Assembly (NCBI RefSeq): GCF_001939115.1
Contig: NZ_MQTZ01000019.1
Coordinates: 1 to 64,000, forward strand
Source of the DNA: Leptolyngbya sp. 'hensonii'
Lineage (GTDB): Bacteria > Cyanobacteriota > Cyanobacteriia > GCF-001939115
DNA length: 64,000 nt
Direction of reading: 5' to 3'
Shown: piece after piece, positions 52,500 through 61,264 of the stretch
Numbering within the stretch: position 1 is the stretch's first letter
Layout of the letters: each line of letters opens with the position of its first letter
Notes under the pieces: model-generated
What the model saw: only the letters and a program-made list of their open reading frames with translations
The model's database searches: none
What the model was told of the DNA's origin: nothing
Translations under genes and position numbers: made by a program

Positions 52500-52880
52500 A
52501 TGATGAAACTGAAACTCCTTGTTGGCACAACCCTGTTGTCATTCCTTTGGGCAATGGCTCCAGCCCAGGCTGAAAACCCAGCTAACCTGAAGCTGTTGCT
52601 CACCACGAACCAATGTATCTGGTGTTATCTGGGAGATGCCAGACTCTCCGGTGCTTCTCTCCCGGGTGCGGTGGTGGCAGGCAGCAGTTTTGAAAACGCA
52701 GATTTGAGCAATGCTAACCTGAGTAATACCAACATGATTGGCACGGACCTGCGGGGGGCGAATCTGGAAGGGGCGAATCTGGAAGGGGCGAACCTGGCTG
52801 GCGCAGATACGGAGGGGGCAAATTTTAAGAATGCTAACCTCAAAGGTGCCCGCATGCCAGATGGGAGAATTCATCCTTAG
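52500..52880 (+). CDS. Secreted pentapeptide-repeat protein
   Basis: 126 residues. A signal peptide (MKLKLLVGTTLLSFLWAMAPAQA) leads into TNQCIWCYLGDARLSGASL, where a C-x2-C pair opens the repeat. About twelve A(N/D)LxX units follow. The NQCxxC start is common in exported cyanobacterial pentapeptide proteins, probably in the lumen or periplasm. Two adjacent ATGs (52500 and 52503) are possible starts. A terminator follows. Confidence 0.88.
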   Translation: MMKLKLLVGTTLLSFLWAMAPAQAENPANLKLLLTTNQCIWCYLGDARLSGASLPGAVVAGSSFENADLSNANLSNTNMIGTDLRGANLEGANLEGANLAGADTEGANFKNANLKGARMPDGRIHP

Positions 52881-52901
52881 CGTCTAACGAAATAATAAAG
52901 T

Positions 52902-52928
52902 AGGCTCAATCGTAAGGTGATTGAGCCT
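52902..52928. terminator. Bidirectional intrinsic terminator between convergent genes
   Basis: AGGCTCAATC (52902-52911) pairs perfectly with GATTGAGCCT (52919-52928). On the minus strand it is followed by ACTTTATTATTT, so it mainly ends the moeB transcript. On the plus strand it follows the pentapeptide gene by about 20 bp. Confidence 0.75.
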
Positions 52929-52949
52929 CTTCAGGGGAATGTTCTGGGT

Positions 52950-54122
52950 TTAGTATTCAGGAACTGAGGAATCAATCTCGCGGCTCCAGGCCTGGATACC
53001 GCCTTTGACGTTTGTGCCTTCGATACCAGCTTGGTGCAGGATACCCAGCGCCTTGGCCGATCGTCCGCCCATCTTGCAATGGGCGATCAGGCGATGCCCA
53101 TTCAGTAATTCCTTCACTTTTTCTACGCCACTCCCACTCTCAATTTCTGGAAGAGGAACCAACACAGAACCAGGGATCCGGGCGATTTCATATTCGTTAG
53201 GATTCCGCACATCCAACAGTACGAAATCATTGGAACCGCTTTCCAACAATTGTTTGAGCTCTTGAACGGTCATTTCTTCCATAGCGGCTTGTTGTTTTGC
53301 CTCCTCTGCTTTGGCCTGTGGAATCCCACAGAATTCTTCGTAATCAATCAGCTTTTCAATCACGGGCCGGATCGGGTTGGGCCTTAGCTTTAGTTCTCGA
53401 AACTTCATCTGCAGGGCGTCATACAGAAGGAGACGACCATTCAGGGTGGTGCCCTGACCCAGAATGATTTTGACAGCTTCTGTGGCTTGAATGACGCCAA
53501 TAATGCCCGGTAAAATTCCCAACACGCCACCCTCAGCACAGGAAGGAACTAGACCCGGCGGTGGGGGTTCTGGGTAGAGATCCCGGTAATTGGGGCCATC
53601 CTGATAATTGAAAACCGTGGCCTGACCCTCAAACCGGAAGATTGAACCATAGACATTGGGTTTGCCCAGCATCACACAGGCGTCATTCACTAGATACCGG
53701 GTGGGAAAATTATCGGTTCCATCAATCACAATGTCGTAGGGACGCATAATATCGAGAGCGTTCTCAGCGCTCAAGCGCGTCTCATATAAATCAACCTGGC
53801 AGTATGGGTTAATCTCCAAAATCCGATCTTTGGCCGACTGGATTTTGGGTTTACCGATCCAGGATGTACCATGAATGACCTGCCGCTGCAGATTGGAGCG
53901 ATCGACGATATCAAAATCGACGATACCGATATTGCCGATCCCTGCCGCAGCGAGGTAAAGCAGTAAGGGAGAGCCCAAACCACCCGTGCCGATGCAAAGC
54001 ACACTGGCAGCTTTCAGGCGCTTTTGCCCTTCCAGACCAACCTCTGGCAGGATTAAATGGCGGGAGTAACGTTCGTATTCCTCTTTACTGAGCTGGATCT
54101 GATCCAGGTTAGGGTTCAGCAT
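52950..54122 (-). CDS. moeB: MoeB/MoeZ-type adenylyltransferase with rhodanese domain
   Basis: 390 residues. The E1-like ThiF/MoeB domain (about 1-260) has the ATP loop CIGTGGLGSPLLLYLAAAG, DxDxVDxSNLxRQ as FDIVDRSNLQRQV, and DGTDNFPTRYLVNDAC. The C-terminal rhodanese domain (about 285-390) has the active-site Cys in AHCKMGGRSAKAL. The fusion is of the MoeZ/MOCS3 type, which adenylates and sulfurates ubiquitin-like sulfur carriers such as MoaD or ThiS. It could therefore also serve ThiG (3444-4274). Confidence 0.92.
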   Translation of the reverse strand: MLNPNLDQIQLSKEEYERYSRHLILPEVGLEGQKRLKAASVLCIGTGGLGSPLLLYLAAAGIGNIGIVDFDIVDRSNLQRQVIHGTSWIGKPKIQSAKDRILEINPYCQVDLYETRLSAENALDIMRPYDIVIDGTDNFPTRYLVNDACVMLGKPNVYGSIFRFEGQATVFNYQDGPNYRDLYPEPPPPGLVPSCAEGGVLGILPGIIGVIQATEAVKIILGQGTTLNGRLLLYDALQMKFRELKLRPNPIRPVIEKLIDYEEFCGIPQAKAEEAKQQAAMEEMTVQELKQLLESGSNDFVLLDVRNPNEYEIARIPGSVLVPLPEIESGSGVEKVKELLNGHRLIAHCKMGGRSAKALGILHQAGIEGTNVKGGIQAWSREIDSSVPEY

Positions 54123-54251
54123 AGTACATGTTTCAGGGAAGTATGGGGCCGGTCACAGTTTGCAGAGACCCGGTACGCAGCACAACGGATGAATCAGACC
54201 ATCTATTTTAAGCCTGATTCGCAAACATAACCATGGATTATCAGAAAAACT

Positions 54252-54734
54252 CTAGAAGCGATTCGTCCCCCAACCGGGTGCTTTCTCTGCAGCCTGCAGA
54301 ATGAAAGCGGCCAGATTTTCAACTTGAGCCTGGGAGAGCCAGCTCTCCGGAACCTGTCGGCAGAAAACGGCTTCTTCACTGCCGTCATAGGTCATGGGTT
54401 GCCTGAGGTAGGCCACTAAGCTGTTGATCGTAGCTCGGGGTGGGGTGGCTCCCTGCAGGTCAGCCAGGGAAAGGGAAACCAGGGGATTGGGTAAGGTTGA
54501 GCCGCCCACATGACAGCCCTTACAGTTGTCTTCAAATAAGTGCTTGCCTTCAGAGAGGGCTTGTGGGGAAAAAGAACGGGTCTGGCCCTGCTCATTCAGG
54601 ATTACAGGAACTGGTTCTACAGCCCGCAGGTACCGTGCAACATAAGGATCGATCGAGGCAGCCTGAACTGGCGGACTGACGATCCAAACGGTCAGAAAAA
54701 TCAAAAGAGACCACAGGAGGCGTTGCACAGGCAT
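54252..54734 (-). CDS. psbV2: Cytochrome c550-like protein PsbV2
   Basis: 160 residues. A signal peptide (LLWSLLIFLTVWIVSPPVQA) precedes a c-type haem motif CKGCH. It also has SIDPYVARYLRAVEPV and LADLQGATPPRATINSLVAYLRQPMTYDG, paralogous to psbV next door. Where PsbV has the distal His (YMHNPTTYDG), this protein has YLRQPMTYDG. A Cys appears about 13 residues later (AVFCRQ). This fits the unusual axial ligation I recall for PsbV2, which has a His/Cys haem. Role in photosystem II is unclear. Confidence 0.88.
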   Translation of the reverse strand: MPVQRLLWSLLIFLTVWIVSPPVQAASIDPYVARYLRAVEPVPVILNEQGQTRSFSPQALSEGKHLFEDNCKGCHVGGSTLPNPLVSLSLADLQGATPPRATINSLVAYLRQPMTYDGSEEAVFCRQVPESWLSQAQVENLAAFILQAAEKAPGWGTNRF

Positions 54735-54864
54735 GATGAATCTCTGAGACCAAATAGAACGGATAAAAAATTAGGGACCGACAGAAGAGAGGGCGTTTTA
54801 ATTCTCCCACCTCCATCGGCCCCATCGAAACTTAATGAATTAAGTCACAAGGTTGAGACAAGCC

Positions 54865-55356
54865 TTAGTAATAAATCTTGCCACCGCCCCACTTAACCCC
54901 TACAACCTTAGGCTGTAGAAGAATGTGGCCTGCGATCGCATACAAATCTTTCTCTGTCAGATTACGCATCTTAGGGAAGATGTCCGTGCTCTGAGTACTG
55001 GGATGCAGTTCGGCGATTGAAGCTGCCCCGTCGTACGTGGTCGGATTGTGCATGTAATCCACTAATGCTTCGATATTGTCCCGTCGGGGAGTTGCCAGCG
55101 CCAAAGTCTCCGGAGCCAGGTCAAGGTTCGGATCGGTCTTGGTCACCCCACCGACATGGCAGGTGCTGCAGGCATAGTTAAATAGACGCTTCCCTTCAGC
55201 CACTTGCTTCAGGCTCAGGACAACGGTGTCTCCCTTATCGTTCAAGGTAATCGTACGGGTTGCTTCATCCAGTTCAGTCGCATTAGCGGGGCCTGTCAGC
55301 ATCTGAAAGGCAAAAAATACAGTGGCTACTACCAGCCAGATGTATCTCTTAAGCAT
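54865..55356 (-). CDS. psbV: Photosystem II cytochrome c550 PsbV
   Basis: 163 residues. The signal peptide (YIWLVVATVFFAFQMLTGPANA) directs it to the thylakoid lumen. The haem motif CSTCH lies after KRLFNYA, and the distal-ligand segment is VDYMHNPTTYDG. The C-terminus KVVGVKWGGGKIYY is characteristic. It stabilises the oxygen-evolving complex. AGGAG just before the ATG at 55356 defines the start. psbV2 follows 130 bp downstream, the order known from Thermosynechococcus. Confidence 0.96.
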   Translation of the reverse strand: MLKRYIWLVVATVFFAFQMLTGPANATELDEATRTITLNDKGDTVVLSLKQVAEGKRLFNYACSTCHVGGVTKTDPNLDLAPETLALATPRRDNIEALVDYMHNPTTYDGAASIAELHPSTQSTDIFPKMRNLTEKDLYAIAGHILLQPKVVGVKWGGGKIYY

Positions 55357-55758
55357 GGTTCTCCTTTTAAGCTTGGCACAGTTTTCTACTATCAGATTTT
55401 CATCTAAGGAGCTCAATCAACTGGTGCTGTCTGAATCGAGAGTTACCTCCTGCCTCTGAGCAAGAGCGCTAGAGATGGGTGCTTTGGCATCCTCCAGAGT
55501 CAGACGAGTCTGAGGACCCTGGTCAGTAATCCCCAACTGACCGCAGAAACAAAGGGGTTTCTCAGGAAGAGAAAACTCTCATCAAAAGAGAAAAACCTCA
55601 GAAATTTCGGCGATCGACAGGTCCGCAAAACCCATGACTTTGCCAGCTAACAGGACTGATTGAGTCTTTATCAATACCAATATCATGACATTGAGTGGAC
55701 TCTTTTTAGCAGTTCGCCTCAGCGGATTAAAAATCGTTGCTGGCTTGTTCCCGAAGCA
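55357..55758. other. 402-bp intergenic region upstream of psbV
   Basis: Contains the psbV promoter region. Another part lies after accD; an imperfect hairpin (GAGGTTTTTCTC ... GAGAAACC) around 55555-55602 could be the accD terminator on the minus strand or a leader structure. No gene recognised. Confidence 0.4.
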
Positions 55759-56682
55759 TCAGTGGATCAGGGTAGTGCTGAGGGGAAGAGGATTGGGTAA
55801 GTGAACCAGGGAGTGAGGGGTTGCCTGGGGTTGGTGTAGCCGGATTAACTGGGCCAGGGTTTTCTTCAATTGAGTCCGAGGGACGATCGCATCTACAAAG
55901 CCATGTTGCAGCAAGTACTCGGCAGTCTGAAAGTTGTCTGGTAGTTTTTCCCGTAGGGTTTGTTCGACCACGCGGCGGCCTGCAAAACCGATCGTGGCCT
56001 TGGGTTCAGCCAGAATGATGTCCCCTAGCATGGCAAAGCTAGCCGTGACGCCCCCCGTTGTGGGATGGGTGAGGATCGGAATATAGAGCAGGCGAGCTTC
56101 TCGATGTCGTTCCAGGGCTCCAGAGATTTTTGCCATCTGCATCAGGCTCAGCATGCCCTCCTGCATCCGAGCCCCTCCAGAGGCACAGACGATGATAACA
56201 GGGACAGACTCATCGGTGGCCCGCTCGATCAGGCGGGTCAGTTTTTCACCAACAACGGACCCCATGCTACCGCCCATGAACTGAAAATCCATGACGCCCA
56301 GAGCCACTGTTAACCCATCCAGTTGGCCCAAACCCGTTTGGACTGCATCCTTCAGACCTGTTTTTTCCTGGGTCTCGCGCAACCGATCGCTGTAAGACTT
56401 GCGATCGCGGAATTTCAGGGGATCGGTGGGCATCAGGTCTGCATCCAGGGCTTGCCAGGTCTCTGGATCAATCAGTTGCTGAATGCGTTCTTCGCTAAAT
56501 ACCCGGGAGTGATCACCACATTCCAGACATACCATCTGGTTTGCTCTCAGGTCTTTGGTGTAGGTCAATACACCACAAGCCGTACACTTCGTCCACAGGC
56601 CATCGGCGATCTCTCGTTCCTGGCCCTGAATATTCATCGGGTCTGATTTAGGACGATTCGCAAACCAATCAAATAGAGACAT
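55759..56682 (-). CDS. accD: Acetyl-CoA carboxylase carboxyltransferase subunit beta
   Basis: 307 residues. The N-terminal zinc ribbon has four Cys ([10 protein letters not shown] and [12 protein letters not shown]). The carboxyltransferase core shows [44 protein letters not shown] and [19 protein letters not shown]. It transfers carboxyl from biotin on BCCP to acetyl-CoA for fatty-acid synthesis, with AccA as partner (not in the window). The start is clear at the ATG at 56682. Confidence 0.96.
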   Translation of the reverse strand: MSLFDWFANRPKSDPMNIQGQEREIADGLWTKCTACGVLTYTKDLRANQMVCLECGDHSRVFSEERIQQLIDPETWQALDADLMPTDPLKFRDRKSYSDRLRETQEKTGLKDAVQTGLGQLDGLTVALGVMDFQFMGGSMGSVVGEKLTRLIERATDESVPVIIVCASGGARMQEGMLSLMQMAKISGALERHREARLLYIPILTHPTTGGVTASFAMLGDIILAEPKATIGFAGRRVVEQTLREKLPDNFQTAEYLLQHGFVDAIVPRTQLKKTLAQLIRLHQPQATPHSLVHLPNPLPLSTTLIH

Positions 56683-56724
56683 AGGGTTACTAAAATCCTG
56701 CTAATCAATAAATTTTGTCAAGGG

Positions 56725-56937
56725 TTATTCTGGGTCTTCTTCAGGGGGACTGAGGAGGAGCAAGGCTGTCCATTGATCCTCTGGACGCACCTGCAGGGCA
56801 GTGGGACTGCCAGTACCAAGGTATGGAGGTAAACCCAAGCTGAGGATACGTGCAGGAATTTCATGGGCAACTAGCAGCTGGAGCATGAGTTCCGCTTCCC
56901 ATTGGGTGTTAGTCGTTCGTAACGTAATCCAAGCCAC
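56725..56937 (-). CDS. DUF2007-type small protein
   Basis: 70 residues, GTG start. The pattern WITLRTTNTQWEAELMLQLLVAHEIPARIL ... ALQVRPEDQWTALLLL is that of DUF2007, a small domain of putative signal-transducing role. 42 bp upstream of accD in the same direction, probably the same transcript. Confidence 0.75.
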   Translation of the reverse strand: MAWITLRTTNTQWEAELMLQLLVAHEIPARILSLGLPPYLGTGSPTALQVRPEDQWTALLLLSPPEEDPE

Positions 56938-57268
56938 GGCGGCAACTCACCCATACCTCAATCTTGACCTCAATATCGACGGGAGAGGGCAAAGACATCT
57001 AAAGCATCTATATTCACAATCTCTATTCACAATCTCTCACAGAACTAGCCCTTGAGCCTCAAGAGTCCATAAACAGCAATGCTTTCCCAGGGAAGGACTG
57101 GCCTGGGCTTTAACTGACATATTTATATTTAACAAGAATCCGTCATAAAAATTGACTTTGTGTATAAACTCTTAACTCTCTGGGGACTTTTCAGGTCCAT
57201 TCACCCTGGTAAACTGGTATTCCAAAGATAGAAAGCGAAATTTTAAACTCAAGAGAGCAAGGTCACGC
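56938..57268. other. 331-bp upstream region of acsF
   Basis: AT-rich, with a 13-bp direct repeat (TATTCACAATCTC twice at 57011-57036) and promoter-like AT tracts near 57120-57170. No gene recognised. It should contain the acsF promoter. Confidence 0.4.
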
Positions 57269-58345
57269 ATGGTAGATTCTCTCAGAAAACCAGAATTTGA
57301 GGAGTTGCGTCCCGGAATTAAGGTTCCAGCTAAGGAAAACATCCTCACGCCACGGTTCTACACAACCGATTTTGAGGCCATGTCCAAAATGGACATCTCG
57401 GTGAATGAAGCCGAGCTGATAGCCATTATGGAGGAATTTCGCACTGACTATAATCGGCATCATTTTGTTCGCGATGCTGAATTCGAGCAATCCTGGGAGC
57501 ACATCGATGGTGAAACCCGTCGATTGTTTATTGAGTTCCTGGAGCGCTCTTGTACGGCAGAATTTTCAGGGTTTCTGCTTTACAAGGAGCTCTCTCGTCG
57601 TCTGAAAGATAAGAGCCCTGTATTGGCAGAGTGTTTCTCTCTCATGTCCAGAGATGAGGCTCGCCATGCTGGCTTCCTGAACAAGGCGATGTCTGATTTT
57701 GGCCTCTCTCTTGATCTGGGCTTCCTGACCAAAAATCACAAGTACACCTTCTTTAAGCCAAAGTTTATTTTCTACGCCACTTACTTGTCAGAAAAGATTG
57801 GCTATTGGCGGTACATTACCATTTACCGTCATCTTGAATCCCATCCCGAAAATCGCATCTACCCTATCTTCCGGTTTTTTGAGAACTGGTGCCAGGATGA
57901 AAACCGTCATGGTGACTTTTTTGACGCGATCATGCGAGCCCAGCCCGATATTCTGAATGACTGGAAGGCCAGACTGTGGTGTCGTTTCTTCCTGCTGTCC
58001 GTATTTGCGACCATGTATCTGAACGATGTGCAGCGTTCTGGATTCTACGCTTCCCTCGGTCTGGATGCCCGTGAGTACGACAAGTATGTCATCGAGAAAA
58101 CCAACGAAACGGCTGCTCGTGTGTTCCCGGTTGCTCTCAATGTGGACCATCCGGAATTCTACGATCGTCTGGAAGTTTGTGTCCGCAACAATGAGCAGTT
58201 GGCTGCGATCGCCAGCTCCACGGCTCCTGAACCTGTGAAGTTCCTGCGCAAACTGCCCTTTTATGTTTCTAATCTGGTTGAACTGGCTCGCCTATACCTG
58301 CTCAAGCCAATTCGGGTTGATAGTTTGGCGGGTACGGTTCGCTAA
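57269..58345 (+). CDS. acsF: Mg-protoporphyrin IX monomethyl ester oxidative cyclase
   Basis: 358 residues. AcsF is the aerobic di-iron enzyme forming ring E of chlorophyll. The di-iron ligands are visible in the pattern E-x-n-Ex[12 protein letters not shown] and [12 protein letters not shown], with preceding Glu in [18 protein letters not shown]. The N-terminus [16 protein letters not shown] is conserved. A terminator follows. Upstream start candidates are absent; the ATG at 57269 is preceded by CAAGG. Confidence 0.96.
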   Translation: MVDSLRKPEFEELRPGIKVPAKENILTPRFYTTDFEAMSKMDISVNEAELIAIMEEFRTDYNRHHFVRDAEFEQSWEHIDGETRRLFIEFLERSCTAEFSGFLLYKELSRRLKDKSPVLAECFSLMSRDEARHAGFLNKAMSDFGLSLDLGFLTKNHKYTFFKPKFIFYATYLSEKIGYWRYITIYRHLESHPENRIYPIFRFFENWCQDENRHGDFFDAIMRAQPDILNDWKARLWCRFFLLSVFATMYLNDVQRSGFYASLGLDAREYDKYVIEKTNETAARVFPVALNVDHPEFYDRLEVCVRNNEQLAAIASSTAPEPVKFLRKLPFYVSNLVELARLYLLKPIRVDSLAGTVR

Positions 58346-58380
58346 ATCGATATCGCCTCAGGTCTGACTTGCTTTGCTCC

Positions 58381-58411
58381 AGCGGTTCTAATCATTTAGA
58401 ACCGCTTTTTT
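58381..58411 (+). terminator. Intrinsic terminator after acsF
   Basis: AGCGGTTCTA (58381-58390) pairs with TAGAACCGCT (58397-58406) over a 6-base loop, followed by TTTTTT. It lies 35 bp after the acsF stop. Confidence 0.88.
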
Positions 58412-58510
58412 GTTGGGACAACCTCCTCGACTGATCCAATCCCATGGGCTTTCTCCCATCTGGATGGTGTTGCAAGACTATCCCCTGTATTCTGAGTGCT
58501 GTAGGTTTAG

Positions 58511-59320
58511 ATGGAACGAGCAGGTCTTCCAAGCTTGATGTATCGATCGCTTCTCCCCCTTGCAGGGTTTGTTGTTGTTGCTAGTTTGGCCCTGAAGCCT
58601 TCACCCGCTTGCAGCCAACCCCTGTCCGATGCTGTCACGGATCAGCCAAAACGATCTGAGCTGACACCTGCCTCCGTCGGTCTTTCCCCGATGCAGCGGG
58701 AAGATCTGGACTTGCAGCCGGAGATCATCGAGAGTAGCCCGGTGTTGCGACGCTGGCGGGAGAAAATACCGGATGTGATGGAAGAAATTGCCCATCAACC
58801 CAGTTTTCGGACGCGCCTGAGGGTGGGGTATAGTCAATATCCTTCGACCAACCAATTGGGAGGGCTGACCCTGGGGGTTGAAGATGTGTTTCTCGGGCAG
58901 ACACCCTTGACCTTGAGTGCGGATTATCAGACCAACTTTGATGGGCGCGGACAGCAGCCAGGTTCGAACGATCGATCCGCCTGGGGCGCTAATCTAAAGA
59001 CCTATCTCCTGCCCCTGGGCAATAGGATTAACCTTGCGCCAGTCCTGGGGTATCGCCATCTGGAAACCAATCTTTACGTTACTGAAGGATTGGATGTAGG
59101 GTTCAGGCTGCTCCTGGTCTTATCCCGTGGCGGTGGGGCTGATATTAGCCTGACGCAAACTTGGGTGGCTCCAGGGAGTGACAATGAAGTTGGGGTATTG
59201 ACCTTCTCGGTGGGGTATGCCCTGACCCATAACCTGCGGATTTCAACCGACATCCAGCAACAGAATTCTCGTCAACGGCAAGATAGTCGGGTCGGAATTC
59301 TTCTGGAGTGGATGCTGTGA
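58511..59320 (+). CDS. Outer-membrane beta-barrel-like protein
   Basis: 269 residues. Signal peptide (about 1-35, SLLPLAGFVVVASLALKPSPACSQ). From about residue 95 a series of amphipathic beta strands follows (RLRVGYSQYPSTNQLGG, VFLGQTPLTLSADYQTN, WGANLKTYLLPLGN, VLGYRHLETNLY, DVGFRLLLVLSRGGGADISLTQTW). The terminal strand VGILLEWML ends in a hydrophobic residue, as typical for barrels inserted by BAM. A cyanobacterial family of unknown function. It ends 4 bp from the convergent HD gene. Confidence 0.75.
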   Translation: MERAGLPSLMYRSLLPLAGFVVVASLALKPSPACSQPLSDAVTDQPKRSELTPASVGLSPMQREDLDLQPEIIESSPVLRRWREKIPDVMEEIAHQPSFRTRLRVGYSQYPSTNQLGGLTLGVEDVFLGQTPLTLSADYQTNFDGRGQQPGSNDRSAWGANLKTYLLPLGNRINLAPVLGYRHLETNLYVTEGLDVGFRLLLVLSRGGGADISLTQTWVAPGSDNEVGVLTFSVGYALTHNLRISTDIQQQNSRQRQDSRVGILLEWML

Positions 59321-59324
59321 GTGG

Positions 59325-60239
59325 CTATCTCACCAGGCAAGCGGCTTCATGTTCTACCCGAAATACAGTGGCATACAGATTGGCGGTGATTTGCTTACCT
59401 TCTTGAGTCAGGTCTAGGTAGTGGAGGGCTGGCTGGATATAAGGATAAACCACATTCCAGTAAAAGCTGGGGTACCCCCGACGCAGATCGCCGGGGGTGC
59501 GATATCCCAGATCTTGATTGACTCCGGTTTCTTCAAATTCATAGAACAGGGCGCTCACTTTCTGTAAGTACCGGGGATCACTCAGTTGACCAATTAAATC
59601 GGCAGCCCGCACCAGCCCAGGATAACCAGTTGTATCTCGGTGATCGGCATCGGAAGGGACGGGAAAGCGGGTGAGCTCAATGTTGCGCTGGATGCATTTT
59701 GCATCAATCAAGCGATGCCCTGCGAAACGCTCCTCGATGAACAATTTGCCCCGATCGACATGATAGGGAGTCAAACTGGCGTCCGTGGCCCCAGAGGGTA
59801 GAGCGATGTGGGTGTTATCGATACCGGTTGCATAGAGTCCCTGAGCGATCGAGTCATGGCGACAGACCCCTTTTACATACCCAATGTCGTGGCAAAGCAG
59901 GGAAAGAATGGTGTGCAACCAGTCTCCACAACAAACCCCACCTTCATAAATGTGCTTGCCCCGTAAAATCTCCTGCCCGACCAAGGTCACCAAGAGGGTA
60001 TGTTCTACGTTGTGGTAAAGAGCATCACTATTGGCAATATTTTCCAGGGCCATATTACCGGCCCAACCAATAATTTCTGCATGATCAGGCTGGAGGCTAC
60101 CGTAGGTTCTTTGGTAGCCCGTCTGTAGACAGGTGACAAAAGTATCAATCACGACATTTGTGGGGTTCAACATGGGGCTTGCTCCAGTGACGTTGACTTG
60201 CCTGTAGATTGCTGGAGCCTCAATTTCTATGAGTGTCAT
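59325..60239 (-). CDS. HD-domain metal-dependent phosphohydrolase
   Basis: 304 residues. HD motif: the first His in YHNVEHTLLV and the His-Asp pair in LLCHDIGYVKGVC. Further metal-binding candidates occur in the DHR region (SDADHRDTTG). The fold is that of an HDc phosphohydrolase, possibly acting on nucleotides or cyclic nucleotides; the substrate is unknown. The ATG at 60239 (MTLIEIE) is preferred over 60263 because of a weak AGAG upstream. Confidence 0.85.
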   Translation of the reverse strand: MTLIEIEAPAIYRQVNVTGASPMLNPTNVVIDTFVTCLQTGYQRTYGSLQPDHAEIIGWAGNMALENIANSDALYHNVEHTLLVTLVGQEILRGKHIYEGGVCCGDWLHTILSLLCHDIGYVKGVCRHDSIAQGLYATGIDNTHIALPSGATDASLTPYHVDRGKLFIEERFAGHRLIDAKCIQRNIELTRFPVPSDADHRDTTGYPGLVRAADLIGQLSDPRYLQKVSALFYEFEETGVNQDLGYRTPGDLRRGYPSFYWNVVYPYIQPALHYLDLTQEGKQITANLYATVFRVEHEAACLVR

Positions 60240-60659
60240 CTCTGTTATAGAAGATGCCAGCAATATGAATGGGAGGCTTGAAATTTAAGGATGGAGAAAT
60301 TTCCTGACAAGAAAAATCAGGTTTTTCTCAAAGGCTTGCAATTATAAGAAGTCATGCTCAGAACATTTATATCTTCATTCTTAATGATATTTGAGTCAAA
60401 ATTAACCAGGAAATCTCATAAGTTTTTGATTTTGATTGTTTAAATATTTGAGCCAGTAGATCATTAATTGAAATTCATGAAAACCCAGTTAATCCCAGAT
60501 AAATCAAGGCTTGATCTGGATCACAGCCTTCAGTTCTTTAAATCACAAATGCTTTATCCTCCTATGTTATGACTGATATATAAGTTGTGATTTCCCAGGA
60601 AAAGTCATTTTGAAATCACTCATAAACAGAGTAGAGTTAATCTGTGGCAGCACAAGATT
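60240..60659. other. 420-bp AT-rich intergenic region
   Basis: Between divergent genes, notably AT-rich compared with its surroundings (for example 60300-60560). This lower-GC stretch abuts the HTH-TIR remnant gene and could mark acquired DNA. No small gene recognised. Confidence 0.4.
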
Positions 60660-61244
60660 ATGAACAGTGAACAGGCATTGGAATTTGCAGATCAACTCCT
60701 CTATGAAAAAGCAGGAAAATATTTGAGTGACTTAGAAAGAGAGGTTTTCCTCGGTTCCTGGCAAGGAAAAACCTATGAGGAAATCTATCCGATTAATCCT
60801 CAATATATTGAAAAAGATCTGGGCTATAAATTATGGAAAAAGCTATCGGGAGTCTGTGGCGAAAAAGTCACTAAAAAGACGCTTCAGGGTGTGATAGAAC
60901 GATCTGCAAAACGGTTGATGGGGGATGCCCAAATATCTGGTGGGAGATCGTTGTCCATCTCAGCACCGGTAGTAAAGGCGACGGTTCGATTTCTGGTACT
61001 GAGTCCAACTCAAGAGGTGAACTCAGGTTTGGCTCAACTGCTTTGTCAGGCCGTCAATGCGATGGGGGCGGATGCGATCGTGCTCCCTGAGTTGTGGTCC
61101 TCCGATAGAAATAGGGTCGCTGTCAACACTCGCATGGAAGCTTCTGACTATTTACTGGTGTTGCTGCCCCCGACAGCCGTGGCGTCTGAGGGTGACGCTG
61201 ACGAATTTGCAGATCAACCGTTCTATGATGGATCTGCGGTTTAG
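60660..61244 (+). CDS. vWA-MoxR-associated HTH domain fused to truncated TIR-like domain
   Basis: 194 residues. The N-terminal ~85 residues (ALEFADQLLYEKAGKYLSDLEREVFLGSWQGKTYEEI ... LGYKLWKKLSGVCGEKVTKKTLQGVIERS) match the HTH found at the start of cyanobacterial STAND/AAA conflict proteins. A partial TIR-like or Rossmann segment follows (VRFLVLSPTQEVNSGLAQLLCQAVNAMGADAIVLPELW ... ASDYLLVLLPPTAVASE). The usual ATPase and effector domains are missing, and the frame ends in an acidic, non-homologous tail (EGDADEFADQPFYDGSAV). Either a truncated remnant or a short regulatory form. The ABC gene starts 21 bp later in the same direction. Confidence 0.65.
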   Translation: MNSEQALEFADQLLYEKAGKYLSDLEREVFLGSWQGKTYEEIYPINPQYIEKDLGYKLWKKLSGVCGEKVTKKTLQGVIERSAKRLMGDAQISGGRSLSISAPVVKATVRFLVLSPTQEVNSGLAQLLCQAVNAMGADAIVLPELWSSDRNRVAVNTRMEASDYLLVLLPPTAVASEGDADEFADQPFYDGSAV

Positions 61245-61264
61245 AATTTCCTGCAGAGACAGTT

